NCBI GenBank assembly: GCA_013396915.1 | Contig: VWZL01005178.1 | Location: forward strand, 580,187-644,186 | Source: Stercorarius parasiticus | Lineage: Eukaryota > Chordata > Aves > Charadriiformes > Stercorariidae | DNA length: 64,000 bases | Direction: 5' to 3' | Notes under the pieces: model-generated | What the model saw: the letters and a program-made list of their open reading frames with translations, nothing else | Told to the model about the DNA's origin: nothing | Databases searched by the model: none | Made by a program: the position numbers and the translations under genes | In this document: one piece after another, positions 50,301 to 60,950 of the stretch | Position numbering within the stretch: position 1 is the first letter of the stretch | Layout: each line of letters begins with the position of its first letter

Positions 50301-52590
50301 TTTATAGCACGCTCACTGCCACGGTATTCAGCCCTAATTCAGGCCAGGCGCCATAAAGGCAAGATTGTCCAGACTAGTTTGTCCAACATGGCTATTAACC
50401 AGGGAGCAGCATTTGAAGACAGGTTTGCGATAACTAGAAATGCAAATAAAGCATCAGTGCCTTCAAACTAGGGGCTACAGAGAAAGATCAGCAAGAGTGC
50501 ATGCAAGAATGTGGATATGCACGGGACCTTTGCAGAGCCTGCAGAGGATCTGCTTGACAGACAAGCGATACTACATAGCGCAGCATTCCTGTTTAGGCCC
50601 ATATAAGGAAAGAAGGTTCCTGCTGGATGAAAAAATGAAAGCGAATTTTCATAAGTGAATATAGCATTCTAAACGTGAATATGTCACAGATCTTCCAAAC
50701 CCGGTTATTATATTCCGGTTAACGAGCAGTGCGTTGAATGCAGGAAGTGAAGTCAGCGGTGATTTACTGAAGAGGGCAATGGTAACTGGCTGCTCCATTG
50801 CATCACCGGCTACACCAGACGAGCGATCTCCCTGCTGCGCCCTGTCTGCTGCTGTCCTGCAAACCCTGCAACTACTGACATCAGCCCGCTGTGGGTGCAA
50901 GTCACCGACATCCTGATTAGGCAACATGACGTGCTCTTTGTGCCGCTGTAAATGACAACGTGAAGTGCTGGGCACTCCTGCAGGAGCTGACTGACACACA
51001 GGAGCTGCATGTTTTTAGCTTCACATCAGTTTGAAAACATATTTCACTGGAACTGGTGTGAAGGTGCATGGGAAGACAGGCATGCTTTGGCAGTGCTCTC
51101 TGGAGAACTTTACACCCTGGGAGATGTGATTGCTCCCGGTTTGTTTCAGTGGTTTCTGACAGCCCGTCACTGTCCTGTCCTGCCCTTGAAAGAGAAAGCA
51201 GCACCAGCTGAACTGAGGGGGTATAAATCATACCAGTGCCTCTCCTCCCTCCCCATCCAGCGATACCAGGGCTGAATAACACCCTCTGCTCCCTGGCTTG
51301 TGCCTGGGCTACCTGGGATATCTATGTATCCCACACAAATACAGACCGACCGTCAGCCCCCACGTCACAGCAAAGCCAGGTTTGCATGGAGAGGTGAAAC
51401 AGCTACAGTTAGGGGAGAAACAAACATAGAAGCCTCCGGGCCCACACGTGCTGCTTCTGACAGGAAGCGCCCAGCGCTAGGCCAGCACAGAGCAGCCTTT
51501 ATTTGCGCACCTCCATAAACCCTGGGATGGGCCAGGGGCTGGGGAGAGCAGACCGTTAGTGAAGCCCTGGATCCAGCAGATGCAGCTTGCTCCCCACTGA
51601 CTGCGCTTGCTGAAGTTCCCAACGCTGTTCCAGTGGAGCACACGCATTCCTGTGACACGGGGCAAGGCAGAGGATACGGCTGATCCTAATCTCCCCGTGT
51701 GCCGAAAACAAACCAGCCCTCCAGTCTGTGGCTGCGGCCAGCTGCATTACAGCAGCCTGCCCAGAGCCAGCAGAACAACTGCGCAGAAAACAACTTGAGG
51801 AATTCCTGGAATTTCTGAAGAGTCTTAAAATAACCTTAGTATCCAACAGCAGGCAGGTATGAGAGATAATAGCGGAAGTGGCTGCTTATCCCTCTTTGAT
51901 ACTTGATTAAGTGCAAATTTTGTAATAAAGCATGTGAATATTGAGAGTGTTTATTTCAGCTTTCCTCTGCCTCCCAGATTCTTTGGGAGCAAGGACGCAA
52001 GGACTTCAGGAAGCCTCCAGAACGCTCAGTAAACCACTGTATGCTAACAATAAGATATTTTTTTTCTGCCGTTCACAATAATTTTCCCAGTTCCCAGAAC
52101 TATTTGGATCTACAGTAGGAATACATCTGCTCTTGCTATTCTACACACATTTCTATCAGCAGCAAGATCTCCCTACATGGCAGCAGACATTTCACTTCAA
52201 AGTTCTTGCCAACCCTTTAGGCTGTAATTAGACTCGTAAGTGCTGGAGCCAATCTGCCCAACAGGGAAACGTCTCTGAAAACAAAGGTTTTGTAAAGGTT
52301 GAACAAGATGATGGCAAACAAGAAATGGCTAGTGGCTTCTTGCAATTTCTCCTGCTGACTGCTCTTTCATTAAGTCTGGTGAAAGAAAACAGCTCTCTGA
52401 GCCTAACAATAGAGTCAAGGACGCAGTTGCTCTTTTAAACTGTGGTCTCCAAGTTCTTCCCCTCTACCAACTGCAAGTTTTCAGGAGTCTGGAAATTAGA
52501 CAGGAAAGACACGCTGTTGGGGTTCTACTGTAACACTTATCTCTCAACCACTCACCAAAATCACCTTATCTCAATTGTAATACAAGTCTA

Positions 52591-52637
52591 ATATTATATT
52601 ATATTATATTATATTATATTATATTATATTATATTAT
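52591..52637. repeat. (ATATT)n microsatellite
   Basis: About nine uninterrupted copies of the pentamer ATATT. It lies about 60 bases upstream of a CR1 fragment and is likely to be length-polymorphic. Confidence 0.97.
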
Positions 52638-52699
52638 GACATTTGTTACATCTTGCATTTACACTCTGTAGGAAAACCTTTGCAATGGATCTTACTTAT

Positions 52700-53112
52700 G
52701 GCATATAAAAGGGGAAACTTATTCCCCTTTTTGGGGTTATTCAGTCCAGAAAAGAGTCGGCTCCGGGGAGACCTTAATACGGCCTTTCAAACTACAAAGA
52801 GGACTTACAAGAAACAGACATTTACCAAGGCTTGTAGTGACAGGACAAAGGGCAATGGTTTTAAACTGAAAGAGGGGAGATTTAGATTGGACATAAGGAA
52901 GAAATTTTTTACGCTGAGGGTGGTGAGACACTGGAACAGGTTGCCCAGAGGAGTTGCGGATGCCCCATCATTAGAAGTGTTCAAAGTCAGGTTAGACAGG
53001 GCTTTGAGCAACCTGGTCTAGTGAAGGATGTCCCTGCCCAGGGCAGGGGGTGTTGGACTACATCATCTTTGGGTCCATTCCACCCCAAACCATTCTATGA
53101 TTCTGTGATTTA
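52700..53112 (+). repeat. CR1 LINE 3' fragment
   Basis: Ordered CR1 blocks: 'attcagtccagaaaagagtcggctccggggagacctt', 'gtgacaggacaaagggcaatgg', 'ttggacataaggaagaa', 'gtgagacactggaacaggttgcccagaggagtt', 'gggctttgagcaacctggtctag', ending 'accattctatgattctgtgat'. A 122-codon reading through it is a by-product of the repeat. Confidence 0.93.
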
Positions 53113-53944
53113 TCTCTGCCTCCTGTGGAAGCTCTGCATCTTTGGCCAATCAAATGAGGGATTTTTGCTCCTCTCTCCTGCCATATGCAGCCCTGATGAT
53201 TACAACAAGCACTCAGACACCAAGGCTTTTAGCAGCACTCCCTGGGCTACTAGTATTTTTGACGCCAGTCCACACCTAAATTTAGCAATTCCCAGACCTA
53301 ATGTCAGTGCAACTTTGCTATTGCTGATTTAGAATAGGGCTCTGGCACAATATTCTCATTCTGAAAATAGCTTCTAATTCTTTACCCAGGGCAGAAGTGC
53401 TGTCCTGTTCTACCCACACAACCTGATGATTCAGTGATATACTTAGTTCTCCTCATGTTCAGAGTGATGCACAGAGTTATGAAGCTCCCCAGTCCTTGTT
53501 AGACCGATAACAGTGAGGTTAGGCCTGACCCAGATATTAAGATACATTGAATTTAAAGGACTCTCATATTTAAATCATATCCAAATCTGCAGTTGGAACC
53601 TGTCATTTAAGGGTACAAACACCAAACACCTTCAGGCATAGACCCGCGGGTTGCACACTCCGGGATGTGAGCTTGCAAAGCGACGGCTGGCTGCTGGTGT
53701 GCAGAAGTGATGCCAGCTGCTCCACAGATCTCCTTAGCATGTAAAGCAACCTTCATGTGCATGTTCAGAGGATGAGCAATGAGCTTGGACTGTGTACATG
53801 CCTGGAGGCTCTTTTGCATGTATACAGAAGTGCTCCGTGCATACGTGATAGCTTGGGCCATCCCATGTTCTTAAACTTGGCTCTCTTTCGTTTAAGTCCA
53901 ATAAACGATACCTCAGACTGCAAACCCTAGGGCTGGTCATTCGT

Positions 53945-54030
53945 GAAGTGAAGTCTATCTGGCTATAAGAGAAGTCTATCTGTATATATCTGTATATCTG
54001 GCTATAAGTGAAGTCTATCTGGCTCTAGGA
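53945..54030. repeat. Imperfect tandem repeat, 'gaagtctatctggctata'
   Basis: Three copies of a GAAGTCTATCTG(GCTATAAG) unit with a 'tatatctgtatatctg' insertion between the second and third. Local slippage array of no evident function. Confidence 0.85.
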
Positions 54031-56460
54031 GAGCTTACAGCCTCATGAGAATTTAATTCAGAAAGCAGGGATTATGCTGCTTACATGACGTGCCCCATCT
54101 GAGTACAAACCCATTAATGCCTTCCAATTTCCCAGCTTATTATTCAGCAGTAACAGACATGGATGAAAATTAGACACAAGTAACACTACGGTAACTCCTG
54201 CCACTGCCACTGCACACCTGTTGCTTCCATATACGTGATGCTGTGCTTATAAGTGACCACTGTCAAGGCCTCATTGACAACCCCCTGATAACATCAACCC
54301 CACGTGTAAGATCTGGGGGGGACATCTCATGCAAAGAGTTAAGCCGTGGTCAGAAAGTCCAGGAGCAGAAGTCATACTTTTGTGTTTTCAAAGGGAAGCG
54401 CTGACATTGACTAACATGGTCTCCCAGCCCTCGTTGCAAGGTGGACTAGAAAAACTATGGGTGAATCAGTCCAAAGCCAATCGACCAGAAAATATTCCAA
54501 ATTTCCAGGAAATTCAGTTTCATATCTGATGGGGATCAATATCAACTTTTTGGATGAAGTTTCTTGATCAGTTTAGCCGCTCCTTAACTATGAAGGAATA
54601 AATATGCACCTTTGCATGCTCCCAGTCACTCCATTCTGCCCCCTCCCTTGCATTTGGTGGTGACTGTACGCCAGCATGGACACTAAGATAAACTGGTGAT
54701 CAAGATGAGTTCACCCAACTCAAAACTAACCTCATGAAAAGACACCAAGTCACCATAGCTGCACAGTGGCTAGCCTGATACAAGGGCTACAAAGGGACTA
54801 TGTGGGGTGGGTGTGGGGAGAAAAGAGGAAGAAAGGACAGCTGCACCAGCCCTAAATGAGCTTAGACCGATTGTGAAACCATCATCAGAATAGACCTATG
54901 AATCAGATTTGCCTTCATAAAATGATACCACAGAACATCTGACCAAATCATCTCCCCATAATAACGTTCGAACATAAATTGCAAAATACCACAGTAACGT
55001 AATTAATGTACATAAGATACTAAGCGGCACAGTAGTTAGGACTCCATGAACTTTGGCCAGTTTGCTACAATAACATCTATAGAGGCTGCCTACAGCCATT
55101 TGTGTAAATGAACGAGAAATCCTTCTGATTTTATCAAAAATGCCCAACTATTTCATGCTCACAGCCTAGGCTCAGAGCCATGTGGTTATGAAAGACTATC
55201 AGATTTCTCATACAAGAAACGTCTCATGGATACACAGAAAGATCTGAAAATGCAAACTAAAAGGCTCTCAGTTAGAATATGATATAACAAGAGATCTACG
55301 AAGGCCACCTGAAAGTAAAGGCAATGAGAGTCCAGAATTACAGTTTTTGAATGGAGGGTGCTTGTTTGGCTCATCAAACAGAACTGCACTTCTGGATTTA
55401 AAAACCATCTTTCTATTGATTAAATGCCTCCTCTCATGAATCCTGGGCCCGGAGCCTGTATCCTGGGCTGCACCGGATGACACAAGAGTGAGGGCACACG
55501 GATGGTGTTTGATCATGCAGGTGCACCCTGTTGGACGGGGTCTACGTGATGAAGAAGGCAGCGGTTGGGCCAGAGGCACCTACCACAGCCCCTCTGAGAG
55601 CACTCGGCCATTTCCTTGTGGCTCCACGTAGGCTCAAAGGCTCAGAAGCATTAAATGACAGATCTCTCATCCCAATCTCCTTGTGAAAATACTTCATTGG
55701 TAAGCAGGCTTCTGTGTTATTTTGTCTTTCTAGAAACAAATGGCTTTAGGGAAATTCCCTCCCACCTTCCTCTCCCACTGGGCAAGAACAGCTACAAGTA
55801 CGTTGCTTGTACCAAGGGTAGGAAACAATAACAGCGGAGCAGCTTAACACAATCTGCAGGAACTGCAATTCATCCTACAAAATTGCAACATCTAGGTACC
55901 TCTCCATGCTTTATTGAATCTTGTCGACTCATTATTTATGCTGAAATAGGGGCTGAAATCTCCAGCCAGAGCAGAGGCCGGCTGTAGCAGATGGCTGGAT
56001 GCGTACAAGGGTTCCGCCTGTCTAAAATGCCGCTCCTGCGAGTGTAGGGCTGCTGCGCCAGCCCCCCAGCAGCCATCAGGCCTGCCCCCGAACACCTCCG
56101 CAGCCCTGGCCGCATGTGCGCTGCAGCAGCGCGGGACAGAGTGGGATTAACACACAGGGTAGGTGTTTCCTGGAGGAAAACCCATGCGAGGTGCTTTGGA
56201 GAACCGCAGGCTTGAGAGCGCCGTCCCCTTTCCTGTCGGTTTAGCTGTGCAGCCCGCGGTGCAGCCCTGGCAGGGCTGAGGCCAGCGGGGACAAGATATG
56301 GCTGGGATGGGACGTTAAATGTTCAATTTATAACCAAATAAGGGGGATGTTCTAAGAAAACCCTCCCTAACAACATTACTGGGTAAAACAAAAAGGTGGA
56401 GCTTTATTCTAAATAAGTTTATATCTTAACAGAGGATCTGACCCTAACAGGATTCCGGTT

Positions 56461-56498
56461 AAAAAAAAAAGAAAAAAGGAAGGAAAGAGAGAGAGACA
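56461..56498. repeat. Purine-only tract (A, GGAA and GA runs)
   Basis: About 36 bases containing only A and G on the plus strand, starting with 10 A residues and ending in GAGAGAGA. Simple low-complexity sequence. Confidence 0.85.
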
Positions 56499-57000
56499 GT
56501 AAGTCCATTCCTTTTATTACTGGAAAATAAAATCCCCAAGTCTCCTACTGTCATTCCAGATCAGAAGCAGAATGAAGTCTGCTTACTCCACTGGCAGAAA
56601 CGCCTCTTTTAAACTGGGGAAAATTCAGCTCAGCCACGAAGGGAAATCAGTGAGCACAAGGGAAAGGTGGCTGATCCTGTGAGCAGATGTCACTTTTCAG
56701 GAGAAAAGTGGACACAACTGTAAGACAAACTCAGTCACAGCAAACCAAGCCTATCTGTAGTGCTAATTAGAAGCACTCACTTTTGTTCGGTAATTTAAAT
56801 ACCTCTGACTTTGCTTTCTGTGGACCTAGTTCTTAGAATCTTGTAATTATGTGTGAATCGTGTTTCCCCATACACACACCTTAAATTTTAAAGGTATCTC
56901 CTGATTTTGAAAATGTGACTTCTTGAAGCTGTATTTTCTGAAAACTGCGTTATCAGGACACGGATAACACAGATATATTTTGGTTTTAATCTTTAAATGT

Positions 57001-57038
57001 CTTTGGAACATTTGACTTTGGAACATTTGACTTTGGAA
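57001..57038. repeat. 15-bp tandem repeat, 2.5 copies
   Basis: CTTTGGAACATTTGA occurs twice exactly, then CTTTGGAA. A recent small tandem duplication in intron. Confidence 0.95.
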
Positions 57039-58470
57039 GGCTCTGAGTTGAGATTTTTCATGCTTGTGTTTGGCAAGCTGGCCTCCTACACATTAAAAAT
57101 ATGAAGTCAAAATTGCGTGCTTATAGTCATATTCAGTTGAAGCAGAAGTGAATCATGGTTGGGTTTTTTTTTTTTACAGTTAGTTGTGGAAGGAAGAATC
57201 CAGCTGCTTTTTTTTTTTCTCTCTGGTTTACCAATTTCAACTGAAAACAAAAACAGGAAAAACTGGTATCACCAGCCAAGAAATCGGTGCTCTAGTTTTT
57301 TACATATCTATCACTGAGAATTTCTCATTCTGAAAGGGCCTGATTTATCACTGATAAAGTGCTCTAATGGGATGACACCTAAAAGGAAGAATGAAGAATA
57401 AATTTATGAAAACCCCTCACATCTGTGAACTAGGGATGGAATCAGCAATTATCATTTTGGTAAGAAAAATGAATGATGCTTTGTTTATAAGGTTATTTCT
57501 ACTGTTCTTTAAACACTGCTTAGATAAGATGCCAAATTTACACAATTATCTACAAACATTTCCTGCGAGGGTGAACTCCCAATTGTAAAGAATTCTATTT
57601 TGTCTTACTGCGGAATCAAACAGACGAGAGAAATCTGGGAGGGCTGCTATAAGGTGTTCAGTCTTATTAAGACACAGAAGAGGAGAAAGGAGAGATCAAG
57701 TGAAAAACTCCTTAGGCCTCGAAGCTTCCCCAAAGAGAACCTGTACTCCAAAGCACCTCATCCTTCCCTGGGACTGTCAGCTCCTCAGCTTTTACCCTTG
57801 CTCCACTTCTGCTGGGTGCCCTTGACAAGAGCGTTCCTGTCGCGGAGTCTCTCTTGTGTGTAAAAAGAAAACAATTCCTCACCTCACGGAGCTGTTAGAG
57901 TTAGGGTTGTGAAGTGCCTGTTAAACAGACACTAATTGTCATGCTATGCAATAATTAGATTTCTGTGAAGTCAATGATGAGATCAGGAATGATTCAGATC
58001 GATCAGAGTCATGTGAAAGAATGGAAGCTACGCTATGGGCTTGTGTCTGATATTTATATTCAGTGAGAAATCTCAGATTTCCACTAAACCATACAAGGCA
58101 CAGCGTTATAGTGGCTTTCCAACTTAATTTGAATGAGCTTTTTTTTTTTTAACCTAGTTTTCCTCTTTACAAAAGTTTTGCAAAAGTGTATTTAAAGAAG
58201 GCACGTTCATAGCGCTTATCTTGGTTTGTTTTTTATATTATTGATGTACTTCAATAATCTGACATTGCCCTCAAGATGATGCAAATAAGTCACCAAGGTT
58301 TGTGGGGAAGGTAGAAAAAACCCTAAACCCCACTTTTCCTTCCTCCTCTGAAGATTTCCAACAGACGGTGAAATAAACAAATTGAACTGTGACCTACAAA
58401 CTACCTACTGACTTAACAAGATGTTATTTAGCACCTCAGAGGCTTAGAGCAGCAATTAACTAAACTTTTA

Positions 58471-58590
58471 TCACAGAATCATACAATTGTTTAGGTCGGT
58501 AAAGAGCATTAAGATCATCAAGTCCAATCATTAACCCAGCACTGCCAAGCCCACCACTAAACCATGGCCCTCAGGGCCACATCAGCTGCA
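58471..58590 (-). repeat. CR1 LINE 3' end, minus orientation
   Basis: 'tcacagaatcatacaattgtttaggtcgg ... atcatcaagtccaatcattaacccagcactgccaagcccaccactaaaccatgg' is the reverse complement of a CR1 3' terminus. It abuts a plus-strand CR1 at about 58590. Confidence 0.88.
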
Positions 58591-59005
58591 CCTCGAGGGC
58601 TGTGTCCAGTTTTGGGCCCCTCACTGCAGGAGGGACACCGAGGGGCTGGAGCGTGTCCAGAGAAGGGCAACGGAGCTGGGGAGGGGTCTGGAGCACAAGT
58701 CCTGTGAGGAGCGGCTGAGGGAGCTGGGGGTGTTCAGCCTGGAGAAAAGGAGGCTGAGGGGAGACCTTCTCGCTCTCTCCAGCTCCCTGAAAGGAGGGGG
58801 TAGCCAGGGGGGGTCGGGCTCTTCTCCCAAGGAACAGGCCATGGGACAAGAGGGGACGGCCTCAAGTTGTGCCAGGGGAGGTTTAGGATGGATATTAGGA
58901 ACAATGTTTACACTGAAAGGGTTATCAAGCCTTGGAAGAGGCTGCCCAGGGAAGGGGTTGAGTCACCATCCCTGGAGGTATTTAAAAGTCCTCCAAGGTA
59001 TTTTT
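58590..59005 (+). repeat. CR1 LINE fragment, plus orientation, tail missing
   Basis: Starts at 'gctgtgtccagttttgggcccctcactgcaggagggacac' and runs through 'gttcagcctggagaaaaggaggctgaggggagacctt' and 'gaggctgcccagggaagggg' to 'ccctggaggtatttaaaagtcc', then degrades. It is head-to-head with the minus-strand CR1 just before it, suggesting nested insertion. GC-rich. Confidence 0.9.
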
Positions 59006-59049
59006 AAGATACATTTCTAGAATATAACTTTGAACCTCTAAGAAACATC

Positions 59050-60950
59050 GCTTTTAGCACTTCGAGTGCCATTGCGAGACCCTGCTGCACCCGCAGGGTG
59101 CACCCTCACCTTCGCCGCCTCCTCGGGAGAAAGGAAGAGGAAAAACCAACCCAGCCGGCATCACGGCAGGGCAGCGGGAGCGGGGACTCCCGGCGGCGGG
59201 CGGCGGCGGGACAGCGCGGGGAGCGNGCGCCGGGCCGAGGGATCCCATATGCCGGAGCCGGCGGAGCCAGCCCGGCCCGCTTCCCCGGGGAAGGAGGCGG
59301 AGGAGAAGGCAGGAAGCGGAGGAGAAGGTGGCCGCTGCCCCGTCCCCCCGGTGAGGTACGCGAGTCCCTGCGGGCCGCCGGCCTGGCCCGGCCCGTTCCC
59401 CTCTCCCTTCCCCGCGTTCCACCTTCGCTCTCTCGCAGCTGGGTCGTTCGGTTCTCGTTTATGAGTAAAGCGAGTCGACGGGTAATTAAAATTGGCGACG
59501 GTGTTCTGTTTTCCTAAAGGCTTTTTTCCCCTCCCTGCCTGGCTCGGGGGGCTGCGAGAGCCCCGCGCGGGGAGGCGGGGGTCGGGCTTCGCCCTGGAAT
59601 TGCGGTTCCGTGCGTTGGGCAAACGAGTTTTCCAACTGCTTTGTTTCTGCTACAGACCGCTCCGTACGCGGCTCCTTGCTCGTGCCTAAACGAAGGGGTT
59701 TAGTCGGAGTTCGGGATTTCAAATTTCTGTGACAAACGAGCCCCAAACTTCAGTGCAAGTTTAATGTCTGTTTTGTGGAGCCTTTTAGCAGATTCCCCTC
59801 CCCCCGGGCCCGAATAATTGTCTGGCAGTCGATTATATTCTTTTTAAAAAAAAAAAAAAAGGCAGAAAAACCTCAGGAACTTTCTGTGGCCCTTTGGAGG
59901 TCTCTCTCGCCCCCGGGGCCGTGGAGGGAGAACTCGCAGCCGCTCCAGCGTTGCGGTGAAAACCCCATTCAAAGCAGTGCTGGTCCCTCCGCCCCTGGTT
60001 CCGGCAGCCCCTCCCGGGTTCCTATTTCTCCAATTTTTTATTTTTTTTTTCCCTACAGGAAAAGTGCTGTGGGTTTGGGCTTTTTTTTTTTCTTCCCCCC
60101 TCAACTGTTCCCACCCCAGAAACTGGCAGATCCGGCTGGGAGTCTCCGCGCAGCCCTGGGTTGCAACACGGGGACGCACCCCCGGAGGCGCCGGGGCNNN
60201 NNNNNNNNNNNNNNNNNNNNNNNNNNNNNNNNNNNNNNNNNNNNNNNNNNNNNNNNNNNNNNNNNNNNNNNNNNNNNNNNNNNNNNNNNNNNNNNNNNNN
60301 NNNNNNNNNNNNNNNNNNNNNNNNNNNNNNNNNNNNNNNNNNNNNNNNNNNNNNNNNNNNNNNNNNNNNNNNNNNNNNNNNNNNNNNNNNNNNNNNNNNN
60401 NNNNNNNNNNNNNNNNNNNNNNNNNNNNNNNNNNNNNNNNNNNNNNNNNNNNNNNNNNNNNNNNNNNNNNNNNNNNNNNNNNNNNNNNNNNNNNNNNNNN
60501 NNNNNNNNNNNNNNNNNNNNNNNNNNNNNNNNNNNNNNNNNNNNNNNNNNNNNNNNGGGGGGGGAAGGGGGCCAAGGACCGATCGGCGCCGGTTTCGGGA
60601 CCGGCGGGGGGGCCGGACCCGCTGGGCGAGGCGCGGCGGCAGCAACAATCGGCGGAAAGAGCGCGGGGGCGGCGGGGGAACCTCCATCCTCCGGGCGCTC
60701 GAAGGGTTTGAGGAGCGCTTGGGATGCTCCGGGCGCCGGGTCACCCTCGCTGCAGGGAGCGCGGGGAAGAGCCCAGCTCGGTGGGAGAAGCGGCTTTGTT
60801 AGCTGCTTCTGAGCAAGGTCTTGGGGTATCTAGAGATGGAGGCTGGCGTTACTCCAGCGTAAGCAACTCAACTAAGTGCAAGGCAGTGATAAAAAGGACC
60901 CTTAATTCTGTTCTGGCTACGCAAAGCAGCGGAGAACTCGGTAAGTGCTG
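59050..60950 (+). promoter_or_regulatory. CpG island promoter, candidate start of nested plus-strand gene (B3GNT5?)
   Basis: Very GC- and CpG-rich from about 59060 to 60800, with a 359-base N gap at 60198-60556 flanked by GC-rich sequence. A single N also lies at 59226. On the plus strand a strong splice donor, CTCG|GTAAGTGC, falls near 60939, so a first exon ending there is plausible. From memory of mammals, B3GNT5 is a plus-strand gene nested inside minus-strand MCF2L2, which would fit this position. No B3GNT5 coding sequence lies in the window. The island could instead serve an alternative MCF2L2 start or a noncoding RNA. Confidence 0.6.
60198..60556. other. Assembly gap (359 Ns) in CpG island
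   Basis: A run of N flanked by 'ccggggc' on the left and a G-rich run on the right. Such drop-outs are common in GC-extreme bird promoters. All long reading frames across it are artefacts. Confidence 0.98.

Larger units (their letters stand above)
38541..58470. other. Long exon-free region, presumed MCF2L2 intron(s)
   Basis: About 20 kb. I looked on the minus strand for upstream exons encoding the spectrin-like region and the conserved KLAA-QTRPVQPVAP linker and found none. Three CR1 pieces on the plus strand (about 39555-39640, 46690-47396, 52700-53112), an ATATT microsatellite and small tandem repeats are present. The remaining ORFs look random. At least one MCF2L2 exon must precede 36924, so this is most likely intron. 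Confidence 0.55.

Noticed and set aside
59775..60812. 345-codon and other long ORFs across the CpG island
   Set aside because: Most of their length is the run of Ns. The rest is GC-rich sequence open in several frames on both strands.
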